This document shows positions 10,238 through 22,574 of a DNA stretch of 64,000 bases, piece by piece. Source of the DNA: Hydrangea macrophylla (Eukaryota > Streptophyta > Magnoliopsida > Cornales > Hydrangeaceae). The notes under the pieces were generated by a model. That model did not search any database and was not told the DNA's origin. It saw only the letters and a program-made list of their open reading frames with translations. Within the stretch, counting starts at the first letter, position 1. Every line of letters starts with the position of its first letter. The translations under genes and the position numbers were made by a program. The stretch is from positions 70,348,864-70,412,863 of the forward strand of contig CM066993.1 of assembly GCA_033977485.1 (NCBI GenBank), read 5' to 3'.

Positions 10238-12043
10238 GTTGGTATAATGATACCTCCTGAAAAGAAGAAGGGAAAATATAGTAAGCTTGAAAAATTAAAG
10301 TTATTATTGAAATCTGAAATTAGTAACGATAGGGGTACTCGACAAACAGTTTAGTTAACCGAAATATTTAACCGAACCGAACTAAAATATTCATTTACGT
10401 TCAGCTATATCGGTTTAAAATATCGGTTCGGTTAAAACCCGAGCTAAAATAAAAAATATATATAGTTCGGTTAACAGTAGCGATTCACTATTTCGGTTTA
10501 GTAAGGGCTTGTTTGCGTTGCGCGCTCCATGAATTTGAATGGGCTGGCTAGTTTACAATATGTAAAGCAGATCAAGATAGAAATCCATCATCTTAAATGA
10601 GGCATTCTAATCTTGGAACATATAGGTACGTGAAAGTTTATACTTATGATGGATTTCTTTGTCGAAAAGTTTTGAAATTTTGCATGAACTCAATCTATTC
10701 ATGGGACGCCCAAACAGGCCACATGTGCTTGTGTGCATGTGAGAAATTTTTTTTAAGTAATCCAAAAGAATTTCATTTAATCATGATTAGGATTTAGGTC
10801 CTATTTGTTGTAACTTAGCACTGGCTATGTAGAAAACAGTTTATTTACAGAAATAGGTTTGAAGGTTAGTTGGAATATAAGATACTCATAGTGATCATGG
10901 TAATAATGCAATAATAAGTAAAGGACCAGAGGTTAGTTAATTAAGGTTCTTAAGGATGTGTTTGAAATGACATTTTAAGTACGCGTTCTCACATATCTCA
11001 TTACATCATCCTCTTTATTTTTAACTTATATACAAGAAGCATTTTAACTCAATTTTTTATTTATTGTTATTATAGAAAAGATCAACTCTCACTTAATTGC
11101 TTCCACTTTTTAAGTTGTATGTGGTTTACCTGATGTGAATTGGGGTGTATCTTTCTAAATTTCCATCTCGGTCTCAATCTCTCTTTCATTTTTTTCTCTT
11201 TTTATTTAATAAATAATAGATGTGTCGTAGGGCTTAAATTTAAAAGTGAAAAAGGTGCGTGTTGTTTTTATTGTACCACCCCTCGGGTTTTCACAAAAAA
11301 TTCTTAATAATAATAATATAATAATATTGACTTTTGTACCAATAAATACCTAATTTTAGTAATGTATTATCCTTCATAAATTTAAGGTGAAACTGTATGA
11401 GTTGAAAATTATGAGCATGCTCCTACTTTACTGCCAACGGAGAACTAATCCTAGGAGGAACTTTTGGATTCACTCTAACATTGGAGTGAGTTTCAAAACT
11501 TGTGTGGCATTGGCAATTCCACACTTAGAGCTATTTGGATTGGCTATGACTTTTGCGTTTAAGCAGAAATTCTAATTACAATGACAACTTGAAAATTGAT
11601 TTTCTTTTTTATTTGTTAAAATCTAAGTTTGCTTTTTGTATTACGTTCGGACAGAAGTACTTATGAACATGATTCAATCAAAACCTGCTTTTGAGATTTT
11701 CAAGTGCTTTAAATTTATAGAAATAAGATAATATTTTCTTTTTGCACACCAAACATAATTTTTAACTCAAAAGTAGATCTAAACATTTCATACACCAATG
11801 TCAAAGTAGGCTAATAAAGTGGGGGCGTATAAAATTGTATATGCATCTATAACATTATAGCAACATACCGAAGGTACAATGTTATGGCAAAAACCAAAAT
11901 CAAACGTAACTATAACCGCCGCATCAAATCTTTAGAGAAAGGAAATAAATAAAAAATAATAAATAAATAAATAAAACATACAATTTCACATAAGCACATA
12001 CCTTTGTGAGGGTGATATAGACTCAAGAACTTTGATGTCAGAA
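10238..12043. other. Intergenic, no gene seen
   Basis: AT-rich spacer. 10340-10510 is rich in CGGTT/AACCG words (ACCGAAATA, TTCGGTTAA), the look of an old degenerate repeat. A short inverted pair GAAATCCATCAT / ATGATGGATTTC lies near 10580 and 10650. No ORF here resembles a known protein. Confidence 0.5.
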
Positions 12044-12358
12044 TAGCGATGTCAAACGGGCCAGGCCGGTCCAGGTCGGGCCGGGCCCGGTCAAAGCGGG
12101 CCCTGAGCGGGCTTTAGGCCGGGCCGAACCGGGCTTCACCAAACATCGGGCCGGGCCGGGCCGGGCTTTGGAGTGGAGGGGGTGTGTCCGCCCCAGACCG
12201 GTGGCCGGGGCCTAGCGGGCCAGACATCGGGCCGGGCCATGGACAGAAGGATGGGTGTCCACCCTGGCCCGGGGTATGTGAAACGGGCCTAGCGGGTCGG
12301 GCCGGACTTTTAGCCCGAAAAAAGCAGGCCGGGCCAACCCGCCCGATTGACACCACTA
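12044..12358. mobile_element. GC-rich hAT-type MITE (315 bp)
   Basis: The ends are TAGCGATGTCAAACGGG at left and, inverted, TAGTGGTGTCAATCGGG at right. They are flanked by eight-base duplications TGTCAGAA (12036-12043) and TGTTAGAA (12359-12366), which differ at one base. Eight-base TSDs with such ends fit the hAT superfamily. The interior is a patchwork of GGGCCGGGCC words and encodes nothing. It is akin to the element at 56371-57055. Confidence 0.82.
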
Positions 12359-12598
12359 TGTTAGAATTCCTCTGCTTTCTTTGATTTAATTGCTACTCGC
12401 AAATTTGCAATAGAGGAGAAATATATATTTATATACCTATGTCTACATGTATATTAAACAGAAACATTCTCACCTTATATAATCAAATTAAAGGTAATAT
12501 ATTTTCTTTAGGCAACTAGGTAATTCATATATATCTTATAACTAGGATACCCTATTACCTCGGACTGACTCAGAGATTACTTTGATATTATATATATA

Positions 12599-13110
12599 CA
12601 GGGGCGGAGGTATTCCAGGGCCAGTGGGGGCACGTGCCCCCACTCACTTTTTGGGAAGAAAAATTTTACCCTATATTTGTTATATGTTTTACATTTAAAC
12701 CCCCCTTAACTTATGTTTAGGCCCCCCCCTCAACTTATGTTTAGGCCTCTCAAAGGGGTTAAATGCCTAATTTAATGTCATCAACTACATGTATATTGAT
12801 TTACATGTACATACAACTTAAAGGAAATGCGCCTAGAATTTTGAAAATTACACTTTTAGTGTGAGAATTTTATACGTTTTAGAAATAGTCCCCCCTAGAA
12901 TTTTGAAACACACTATACAATATTTACATGTCTCCAAATAGACTCATATTATAAGCATATCCCATAAAAATCGTAATTATATACAAGTAGCCCCTAAAAA
13001 AATCGCCAATTATGCATAAATAGACCCCAAAAAAATCGCGTCGGGGGCGCTGCCCCCGAACCCTCGTGTGGCTTAGGCCCCCCCGACCAAAATTTCTGGC
13101 TCCGCCCCTG
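12599..13110. mobile_element. hAT-type MITE with CAGGGGCGGA ends (512 bp)
   Basis: Left end CAGGGGCGGAGG, right end (inverted) CAGGGGCGGAGCC. Both flanks read TATATATA, an eight-base duplication that is weak evidence because the site is a TA repeat. The interior repeats gggggc/gcccccc words and codes for nothing. The ends match a common plant hAT-type terminus. Confidence 0.75.
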
Positions 13111-14342
13111 TATATATATATATGGATATGGAAATTTTGTCAAAAGTCTTCTAACAGTGATTTTTTGGGGTCTTCGGTCCATATTTTTCTTTATTTTAGT
13201 AAAAGGGCCCTCAACCAAAATTTCATAAATTTCAAGTAACTTATGTTAAATTTTGTAACTTAAGAAATTGAATGAATTTTGGGGTAAATTTTGGGCAAGC
13301 AGCTTATCAGTTGGGGTTGATCAGTGGGACTTGTCTTTCAAACATTTTTCTCCCTCATAATTTTCCTCCCAAGTCTTTCTCTCCCATTTAATTCCCCAAG
13401 ATAATTCCTTCTCATGTAATGAAAATCTTTCCTACAAATATAGAGCTTTTGCTCTCTCTTGATATATACAATTCCAGAGAGCGAAATAGTTAACAGAAAA
13501 AGATAAACAATTTCAATATTTTTTCTTTCTGTTTTTCTGAGCAACTTTTCCGAAAGGGTGTGAGAATTTCGATCATCCTCCGTGCAAGGAATTTCGAGAC
13601 AGAAGAGATTCTGGACTGTTTTATCCTGGGGACGACGTGTCAAGTACGAACTGCTTGCACAATTTGGGCAGAGCGGCAAAACGTCTTAAAGAGAGCGACA
13701 TGGTCCGCGACTCGGCCCAAGATTTGTTAAAGAGGCTACTGATCCGGTAGTTCTGTACGTTTCAATTCTATCTAAATATTCCAACAAGATATGTGGGTCC
13801 CACGTGGAGGACCCTACCATGATCTAGCGATTCTCATGAATCTGTCATACATATGACGGGCTCATGAGATACTTTCTTCTCAAGTTGGAATGGACAAGGC
13901 TAAATATTACTCCGTCTATACAAAATCACATGATAATAGAGTGCTTTGATCAATTCTATGAAAATAAATAAAAGAAAATATATTGCTATACATGTTTCTC
14001 AAATTTGAATTTCAAACTTAGTTTTCAATAATGTTTTAATAGTTGTACCTCATATTGTGTCGTAATACCATGTGATACAACTAACAAAACATTTGAGAAT
14101 CAAATTTAAAAAACATATCATCATAACTCAAAGAAAAACAAATAAAAATCGGGGCTTAAGTGTTCTCGCACTAGTATTATTGATTTCTTAATTACTAGTT
14201 TTATTTCGTTCTTTTATTTTTGACAGTAGGCTCATTTGCTCTTTGACACTATACCCAAACTTTTAAATGCATCATTTTTTGCACATGCGTGTTTCTTTGA
14301 TTAAGTCCTCCAAATAGGGTACTTTTCAAACATTAACATTTA
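13111..14342. other. Spacer with possible old LTR remnant and a foldback
   Basis: 13320-13760 has a CT-rich leader, a TATA-like run (about 13436-13446) and a tail that looks like the end of a copia LTR, but I cannot pair its ends. 13975-14125 is an imperfect foldback with TTTCTCAAATTTGAATTT and AACATTTGAGAATCAAATTT in opposite arms, like those at 36385-36570 and 42990-43165. No gene is supported. Confidence 0.4.
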
Positions 14343-14466
14343 GGCCACATTTGGATGACAGGGATGAGATATTGGATAATTAGTCCCTTTTATTTGATAG
14401 TCCAGGACTAATAATACCACCTTTCCCATGGTATAACTTAATTCCCATATGAGGGACTATTCTTTT
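14343..14466. mobile_element. Left half of a Tourist-like MITE split by element D
   Basis: Preceded by TTA (14340-14342). The terminal sequence GGCCACATTTGGATGACAGG and the internal TAATTAGTCC pair in inverted order with the right half at 33457-33566. The three-base TTA duplication fits PIF/Harbinger. Bases 14462-14466 (CTTTT) are the target duplication made by element D. Confidence 0.75.
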
Positions 14467-14651
14467 AAAAGAGATATGGGAAAGTGATAAATATTATTAC
14501 TGTACATCCCAGAGTTAATATAATGTTACATTGGAATAAAGAAGGAAGGAAAATAAATAAGAAAAAGGAAAGAAATAAAAGTCTTAAATGTGGTCAACAT
14601 GACCATAAATAACAGACCAAAAAATCGGAATTAAATCCCTTAATTCCAACA
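14467..14651 (-). mobile_element. 3' LTR of copia element D
   Basis: 185 bp, almost the same as 33267-33451 with several substitutions. In element orientation it starts TGTTGGAATTAAGG and ends CATATCTCTTTT, so the 3' terminus lacks the usual CA if the CTTTT duplication is placed correctly. The flank repeats AAAA, so the end is ambiguous by a few bases. Confidence 0.88.
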
Positions 14652-14662
14652 CTCCCCCTCAA
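14652..14662 (-). other. Polypurine tract of element D
   Basis: The minus strand reads TTGAGGGGGAG directly before the 3' LTR start TGTTGG. This primes plus-strand cDNA synthesis. Confidence 0.85.
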
Positions 14663-15222
14663 GTTGTGGCGAAGATGTTGACGAGACCAAGCTTGCCAAG
14701 AGACGATTGTAGAAGTGCTGGACCAACAGACTTAGTGAACATATTAGCGGTCTGATCTGATGAGGGAACAAAGCTCGGTGTTATGACTCCTGACCGAACT
14801 TTTTCCCGAATAAAATGGATGTTAACCTCTATATATTTAGTTCTCTTATGAAGAACTGAATCAAATGATAACATAATTGCAGACTTGTTATCGCAAAATA
14901 ACGTAAATGCTTCCACCATCGGGAAGCCTAATTCACCAAGAAGAGAACGAAGGCATATGAGTTCACATGAACCCTGAGCCATCGCACGGTACTCGGCTTC
15001 AGCAAAAGATTGTGAGACAGCTGCTTGTTTTTTACTTTTCCAGGAGATAAGATGACAACCTCGAAAAGTACAAAAACCCAAAAGTAGAGCGTCTATCACT
15101 TTTTGAGCCTGCATAATCCGCATCAATAAAACAGGAGAGACCTGGTTGAGTTCCTGTCTTAAAGAAAAGGCCAAGACCAGGACAAGTCTTGAGATATCGG
15201 AGAATATGATCAACAACATCAA
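14659..15222 (-). pseudogene. Element D RNase H, frameshifted from RT
   Basis: The copia-type RNase H is recognised by KKQAAVSQSFAEAEYRAMA, LFCDNKSAIMLSFD, HKRTKYIEVNIHFIREKV and the end HPSFVPSSDQTANMFTK-like segment. Its start overlaps the end of the RT frame at 15032-15222, so a frameshift lies near there (where relatives continue AGSKSDRRST...SWKSKKQ). The stop lies within the polypurine tract, as usual for copia. Confidence 0.87.
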
Positions 15223-16250
15223 GATGTGAAGTACGAGGTGAGTGCATGAATTGACTCACGACACTAACAGCAAAAGTCATATCCGGTCTCATGTTCGTCA
15301 AATAGATGAGACGACCTACAAGACGTTGATATACAGAGGGATCTGGTAAGGGCTCTCCCAATTCACCAGTCAACTTATGATTTGGATCCGTAGGAGAAGA
15401 AGCAGGTCTACACCCAAGCATTCTAGTATCTTGGAAGAGATCGAGGGCATACTTCCGTTGGGATAGTGAGATACCTTGGCGGGACCGAGCCACCTTAATG
15501 CCAAGAAAGTACCTCAGGGGGCCCAAATCCTTAATGTCAAACAATAGTCCAAGAGAACGCTTCACTTGTATAGTACCAGATGCATCATCTCCTGTAATAA
15601 TAATATCATCAACATAAACAGAGATAATGGTACATTGCCCTTTGGAATTACGACGAATAAAGCAAGTATGGTCAGAATGGCAGCGAATAAACCCCATAGT
15701 AAGCACCACATCACTAAATCGGTTGAACCATGCACGAGGAGACTGCTTCAATCCAAAGAGATATATACGGAGGTGACAAACTTTTCCCGAATACTCCCCC
15801 TGAGCCCAAAAGCCAAGAGGGGGGTCCATATAGATAACTTCAGACAAGTCACCATTAGGAAACGCATTTTTGACATCAAGCTGATGAAGAGGACAAGAAT
15901 AGGAAGCAGCAAGAGACACAAGAAGACGGACTGTAGTCAATTTAGCAACCGAAGCAAAAGTGGCCCCAAAATCCTTACCAGGAACTTGGGTGAAGCCATT
16001 AGCCACAAAACGGGCCTTATATCGGTCAATGGTGCCGTCTGCCAAATACTTAACACTGACGACCCACTTACAACTAACTGTATGTTCACCATTTGGGAGA
16101 CAAACAAGTTCCCAAGTCTGATTATCCTGAAGAGCACTCATTTCTGTTTTCATAGCAGCCACCCACTTTGGATTCTGGAGAGCTTCATGAACAAAGCGAG
16201 GAATGGAGACAGAATCAACTGCACTGAATAAAGAGTTTAATTATTTTGAC
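15032..16250 (-). pseudogene. Element D reverse transcriptase
   Basis: Starts within the segment reading FVHEALQNPKWVAAMKTE and continues through QTWELV, CKWVVSVKY, YKARFVANGFTQ, HQLDVKNAFPNGDL, FGLKQSPRAWF and the catalytic VYVDDIIITG, then RYFLGIKVARS and the connection to RNase H. The core frame of about 376 codons has no stop, but a TAA lies just upstream (about 16240-16250) and the RNase H is out of frame. LYGLKQ of relatives is altered to LFGLKQ. Confidence 0.88.
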
Positions 16251-16559
16251 AGACCCTGATAAGAGACGTACTTAGAAATTGGATGGTTAGTACTACAAAA
16301 AAGAAGATAATGTGATGGAAGACGACGTGTACGGGTAGGATAATGAGGAGGAGCAACATCAAAGACTAAAGGAGGAGATGAGATAACTGATTCTGGAGAA
16401 GATGATGGCATGGGGTCTGAAGCGCGAGGACGACGAGAGTATACTTATAATGGGTCAGTTGTAATGACCGGAGGCAAAGGGTCACTATGTATGTCACTAG
16501 GTATATCAAGAATAGGCACAGGGCGAGGAAGGACTGAAATATCATCTCCAACATTCTCT
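16251..16559 (-). pseudogene. Element D linker between integrase and RT
   Basis: A decayed piece of the copia integrase C-terminus/linker with several stops. It is where solo LTR F landed. Only the position between IN and RT and scattered Pro/Ser-rich frames support it. Confidence 0.5.
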
Positions 16560-16564
16560 AGTGA

Positions 16565-19500
16565 TGTAATACCCGTAAAATTTCTGTGAATAATAAAAAG
16601 AACCCCGTATTTTTGTTCGTACTTTCCAGTATTTTAATTTCATCATTCCAGAACCTGATTAATACGTGTGCATATCTATAATTGTAACTTAGACTGTAAG
16701 TTTTAATCCCAGGTTGACTTTGCACGCGAAATCGTAAAATCTGCGTTTATATTTGACTGTATAGCACATATAGCCAAGTGATGGCAAACTACACATTTTT
16801 GGTAGTATAGAATCTTTCCTAAAATAGCATTTTTACTTACCTATGCCTATTGGGTATAAGCATTACCCAAACACCTAATCTCTACCCAATTACCCCCTAA
16901 AAAACCCACCGGATTTTACTCCCACCACCCCAAACTGTCGGCCACCTTTTTCCCCTTCCCTAAGATACCATTCAAATCACATCATCTCTATCACCCTTCA
17001 ATCCCCTCCATCCAGTCCTAACAGATTTTACAAATCTGCAAAGGTATGTGTGTATTCCATGCCTTTGTGTATATACAAGAGACTAGAGTTAGAGAGAGAG
17101 GAGGGCAAAAGAAACTCATAACTCCCAACTCTCTGTTTTTCACACACACAGACCCCATAGACTGAAAAGAAGGACGAGAGAAGAAGAAGAAGAAGAAGAA
17201 GCTAAGAGCTAGAGAAAGAGCTAGCCGGAGATAGAAAGGAGAGAAGACCCGAGGCCCCCACTGGTAAACCCCCACCCCCTGTTTGATTCTGTGCACTCAC
17301 ACACCTCCATACACCCTCCCAAACCCTATACACACACCCAAACACAGCCCAATCTGTCTGTTACTCCAAAATAGCCACTAAAGCCCCTCACTGGACCTTG
17401 ATTATCACACATCAACCAAACGGCCCCTATATTGCATCACTGTGACCCCATCGGTTCCCATAGTGACCCCCTGTAACAGCTTTCGATTTGGGTTAGGTTA
17501 GATAGACCATGTAAGTCATTATCCCCATTTTAACCGAAAAGAATGATTCGTTGGTGGGACACCAAAACGAATGCACTAGGTCTTGAGCTCATACTATGTC
17601 ATAGAGGGGACCAAACCGGTCATTTAGGCGTTGGGTAGAAAAATTTACATGGAGAAATGTCGAAGTTATGGCCAATGGAAGTTTTCCGGCGAAAACAGGC
17701 ATCGCCGGCCGCGGGTTGTCTCGCCGGAGAAGAAAAGGAAACGGGTTATATCGTTTACCCGTTTCTAATTAATACGGGTCGGGTCATGGGTTTAACTGTG
17801 TGTATAAGTGGGTAGCGGTTTGGGTTATAATAAATTAAAAACGAATCGGGTCGGATCTTTTAAGTTGGATCGTTTTGTTAGCATAAACGGGTAACCCGTT
17901 TGACCGGGTCGGATATGGGTTTGACCAGCGGATCTTTGTATTGATTATAATTAGTTATTTTATATTATTAATTAACCTTCTAATCTTGATTAAGTTTTAA
18001 TAATCTGTTTTAGTAATAATTAGTATTTATTTTAATCTGTTAACTGAGATTAGTATATAAATATATTATTTATGATATATTGTGTATTAATAAATAATTA
18101 TAAATAGAAAATAAATGGTTTTAAATAGTTAAATTATTTTAGAAATAGTTTTAAATACCCAAAATTATATTTTTAAATAATCTAAAATATTTTTTTTTAG
18201 TATAACCTTATATTATGAAATAATAATGTCATTCTTATATAATATACTTATTATTTATTTAAGTTCTTATAAATAATAAGTAATTGTTTTAAATTAAAAT
18301 AATTAGGTAATAAATACCTAATGACCATTTTAAAACATGAGAAAATTTTATTAAATTTTCCTAAGACCTAATGTCTCCAACTTATAAATTATTATTTATA
18401 AGGCCCATACTTTAGTATTTTTAATAATTATTAATTATTATTTAAGGACCTGTTTGGTTGTATTTAATTTATTTAAATACCAAACGAACTCCGAAAATTA
18501 TGAGAAAAATATCACTAGCCTAATTTAAGGCCTAGTATTTAATAAAAATATTTATGAGGGCCAAATGTCTTTCTAAAATATATTTTACTATTAGGGTGTT
18601 TTTAAGTCTATTATTAGACGATTAAACTTCGATAATTCATAATGAATAAACCGTAGCTCAGAAAAATACGCGGCCAGTTCCTAGAGTCTGAGAATAATGT
18701 CTAGAACATCCCCTTAAAATTTGGTGACCTTTTGACACGGTCAAAAATACAGCTTATCTTTAGGGCCCACACTTGCATAGAAAACCTAGCCTTTTATGCA
18801 ACGGACTCCGATTTGAATTTAGTCAATGGCGTTAGACTCAGAATGAGGTCTAGATCATCATGTTGAGGTCTAGGAACCCATCCGACACAATTACTATTAT
18901 GCCCTTAATGTTAGTGCACATATTGATCAACGTTCTGTGGATTTATATACTTTGTAGGAACCACCGCTACGCTCGTTTTTACGCACCTACATTGAGGTGA
19001 GTCGTCCTAACTCACTTGGTATATTATAGAATTATTCTTTGTGTATTATATAAACTCAGTACGTTCTGTGTGGACGAAGCTGATAAGTCTAAATTATGTG
19101 AATGTTGAGATTCTTATTTATATGGTGAACGCATGTTAGTTAGCTATACTTCATGCTTAGTTAATATTCGTTGATATTCTTGCTTATCATAATTTCACGT
19201 TTATACAGTCACATGAACATTCATATGAACATAGTCGAGTCATGATGTCAATGTTGACGTCTGCATGGTTAGTCACGGGGACTAACCCGGTCATATTGTT
19301 ATACACATTGAATGGACCGTAGTGGTCCGAGTGGTACAGTCAAGTAAATGGGAATAACGATGAAATTGCTATAGGGCCCTGCTAGGCGACGATAGCCAGA
19401 GTTCCATTGAAATCATTGAAGTTATGTATGAGTTGATGGTTGATACGCTATAGGGCCATGCTAGGCGACGATAGCAAAGTATCCATCTGAATACAATAGT

Positions 19501-20380
19501 TACCTTTTGAATGCTATAGGGTCATGCTAGGCGACGATAGCGCTGTAACTATTATATTCTCCCGGCAAGGTCACGAGGACCTAAGAGTCCAATGATTACA
19601 CTCTTTTTAAAACCAAACTGCTATAGGGCCCTGCTAGGCAACGACAGCAACGTAATCATTCTACTCTAAGCTAACGGTGTTACACTGGTAATGTAACAAG
19701 TCACATGAGTCAGTTGTGGTGTCTGTGGTCGAGTTAAAGTCGAATATATCGATACTGCATTGTGTCGTCATACTACTATGTCATATGTTCATTAATGTTG
19801 TTTCAAGATATTGTGGTATCTATATATCCTTAAATGTATTAGGAGTGATCGGTTAAGACGATCTCGCTTAGCTTCAGAAGCTAACAGCTACTTCCCTGCC
19901 CTGGACATTTTATGTCTAGGTTATAATGAGGAGGACTATCAAGGTAACCCTGAAGGTAAATATCACTATCCTCAAGATGGGAACTATCAGGAAGATGATC
20001 CTGAGGCAGACTATTAGGAAGAGTATGATAACGAAGGTTACGGGTTTGCCAGCTAGAAGAAGGACTATGGCCTACTTTCGTAGTAAGACTTCTTTCATGT
20101 TATAAATGGCTATCTTTTGTTATGTAATAATTTAAGTGGCATCGATCGCCCAAACTTATCTTTTGTGGTTTTCATTTGGAACTTCTGTAATAGCCTAAGT
20201 AGCAAACACTTTAAGTTCCCCCATGAATACCATTAGACGCTTTTGCAATTCCTTACTCTGATATATAATTATGTTAATATGTTGCACGGACAGGTTAATT
20301 TTATGTAACTCATCATTCCCTACGGGTTCAGAAAGGAAATTTTAAATTTTCCCTATTTTTGGCTACTCCGGGGCGTGACA
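16565..20380 (+). mobile_element. Solo LTR F, 3.8 kb, chromovirus type
   Basis: It begins TGTAATACCCGTAA and ends GGGGCGTGACA, the same kind of termini as LTRs of A, B, C and H, and is flanked by AGTGA duplications (16560-16564, 20381-20385). There is no PBS, PPT or coding region inside, so it is one LTR left after recombination between two. It has a GAA microsatellite (about 17183-17202), an AT-rich middle (17940-18650), a hairpin array (19320-19660) and the GCTT/AAGC plus CTGGACA box (19868-19912). Confidence 0.9.
19320..19665 (+). repeat. Hairpin array in solo LTR F
   Basis: Four copies of a core that starts GCTATAGGG and ends GACGATAGC (near 19369, 19448, 19513 and 19620), itself closed by GCTAT/ATAGC. 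The outer stems differ per copy but stay paired: GATAC/GTATC (19443-19447, 19480-19484), AATAGTTAC/GTAACTATT (19495-19503, 19545-19553) and AATGATTAC/GTAATCATT (19591-19599, 19652-19660). The first copy has only a weak outer stem ATGGGAA/TTCCAT. At 73-81% of LTR length. Confidence 0.82.
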
Positions 20381-20385
20381 AGTGA

Positions 20386-21207
20386 AGTTTCCAGAGAGGA
20401 AGAAACACCTATAAAAAAGGAACCGTTTCCAAAAAAGTGACATCCAAAGAGTGATACAAATGACGTCTGATAGGATCATAGCAACGGTAACCTTTGGATA
20501 TGGAAGAATATCCCAAAAAATACACCGAACAACCTTATCATCAAGTTTAGTACATGTAGGGCTACGATTTTGGACAAAACACGTGCACCCAAAAACCCGA
20601 GGGACAATAGGGAAAAGTGTACTACCAGGCTTGAGTATATGAAGCGGGGCCTGACCTTGTAGGATACGGCTAGGAGTACGATTAATCAGGTATGTAGCAG
20701 TAAGGACAGCAAAATGCCAAAAATACTTGGGAACATCCATCCCTCGTAGGAGACACCTAACCATAGCCATAAGATGGCGATTCTTACGTTCGGCTACCCC
20801 ATTTTGTTCGGGGGTATAAGGACAAGTGAGTTGTTGAAGAATACCCTCTTTATTAAGTTCAGCCCGAATCTCATCAGTAATATATTCCCTACCATTATCA
20901 GACCGAATATTGCAAACAACAGTATGAAATTGAGTCTTAATCACTTGAAGAAAATTTCTAAAATGAGATAAAACTTCAAATTTTTTCTTCATAAGATAAA
21001 CCCAAGTACGACGTGTATAATCATCAATAAATGTAACATAATATCGGTGCTGTGACAAGGATGTGACGGGGGAAGGACCCCACACATCAGAGTGAATAAG
21101 ATCAAAAGCACTAGGTGCCCGGTGCATGCAAGGAATATAAGAAGTGCAAGTATGTTTAGATAATTCACAAACCACACATTCAAAATGGAAATCCTTACAT
21201 GCTTTAT
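20386..21207 (-). pseudogene. Element D integrase
   Basis: The core has FDLIHSDVWGPSP (first Asp), CNIRSDNGREYITDE (second Asp) and CPYTPEQNGVAERKNRHL (Glu), then the strongly copia-like YLINRTPSRIL and RVFGCTCFVQ. Upstream KACKDFHFECVVCELSKH is the zinc-binding CxxC part. The frame (from 21175) is shifted by one from the protease/pre-integrase frame near 21215-21235. It stops where solo LTR F was inserted (20385). Confidence 0.88.
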
Positions 21208-21910
21208 TTAACTGAGGGAATAACCAACATAAATACTAACATGGCCTAGACGAGCATGCCACAAATCTAAAGTTTGAAGTGAAAACATATATTTATTTGA
21301 GTCGGGCAAAACAAAATCATTAAAAGTAGGTAACACGGAAGCTTGAAGACTGGAGAACGTCCTTGACACTGAAGGATCACTGAAGTAGTAGAGGTCGTCC
21401 CGCTCAAACCCCCGGCCAAAAATCTTCTTCGTAGTCAGGTCCTGCAAGTAATAAGAATGAGGTAAGAACACAACAGAGTAGTTATGGTCTTTGACAAGGC
21501 GATTAATCGAAAGTAAGTTAAAAGCAAAATTGGGAACATAATACACAGAGGAAAGAGTGATGTCAGAAGATAAACGGGCATCACCCTGACTATAGATGGG
21601 ACTGAAAGATCCATCAGCGATACGTACAGACTGTTTAATAGAGGTAACAGGAAAAGTAAAAACCAAAAGCTCACCAGTCATATGATTATTTGCCCCAGAG
21701 TCAAGAATCCAAGTAGGGTGGCCTGACTTACCATGACGAGCAGTAGGAGTACCTGCAGCAATGGAGGCTGTGGGGCCAATGGATGATGGAGGAGGAGGAG
21801 CTCCGCTCCCAACCTACATGTGACTGAAGTTGAGCTATCTGAGGCTGAAGATGACTATAATCGGGTGGAGGAGGAAGTATCTCAACAACCGCTCATGTAC
21901 GAGGAGCACC
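21208..21910 (-). pseudogene. Element D protease and pre-integrase zinc domain
   Basis: The copia protease motif TWILDSGANNHMTG (active-site DSG at about 21691-21702) is followed by SVYYVPNFAFNLLSINRL and by LWHARLGHVS, the conserved His-containing pre-integrase motif. The frame runs out at 21208 through a frameshift. The upstream stretch 21730-21910 is the Pro/Ser/Gln-rich end of gag. Element C was inserted at 21915 next to it. Confidence 0.86.
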
Positions 21911-22574
21911 CCGGCTGTCACGCCCCGACGTAGCATAATTCAGGAAAGCATTTAATTTCCTTTATGGACTCGTAGGTCGTGACAAGTGAGTATGACCAAT
22001 TGTCCCTGCAACAAATAACTTAAAAACATTTCTAAAAGAAAGGATACTAGTAAACATAAGCTCTGAAATTTAAAACTTGCTAAACTATTACATAAGTCAA
22101 TGTCTTAGGCACAAAACGCTCTTATTCAAAAGCTATTCTCCAGTCTATTACAACTCAAAAAAATGAAAGACATAGGAAATAATAAGCAGCCTCCTGGAAA
22201 GTTCCCTGCCTCTGACTAGCGTAGTCGAAGTACCCCGGCTGCTCCTGCCCCTGAAAATCTGGACATACAGTCCAGGACGCATCAACGCCGTCAGCTTATG
22301 AAAGCTGGTGAGTAAAATAAACAAGTGCTCGCAATGTATATATAAGCAAATAAACAACGGTACCATTTAACTCTAACAGTAATATATTCAAGGTTCCAAT
22401 TCCAACATAATCACGGGGGAATATAGTAATAAATAAATACGAAATTGTACATGAATTGTGAAACATCTTATTTTGCCAATTCTTTCCTTTAGAACAATCC
22501 AATTAAATCAATACATCATTTCAGCTACCAGAAGTAATAAGTATTCAGTCATTCAATTCATACGCTACACTATC

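Noticed and set aside
12114..12384. Gly/Pro-rich ORFs on both strands
   Set aside because: They arise from GGGCCGGGCC words of a MITE.
13338..13679. Minus ORF of 113 codons
   Set aside because: No domain, low-complexity end, lies in what looks like an LTR remnant leader.
16565..20380. A non-coding element (LARD) rather than a solo LTR
   Set aside because: No inner LTR copy, PBS or PPT is present and the ends are those of a single LTR.
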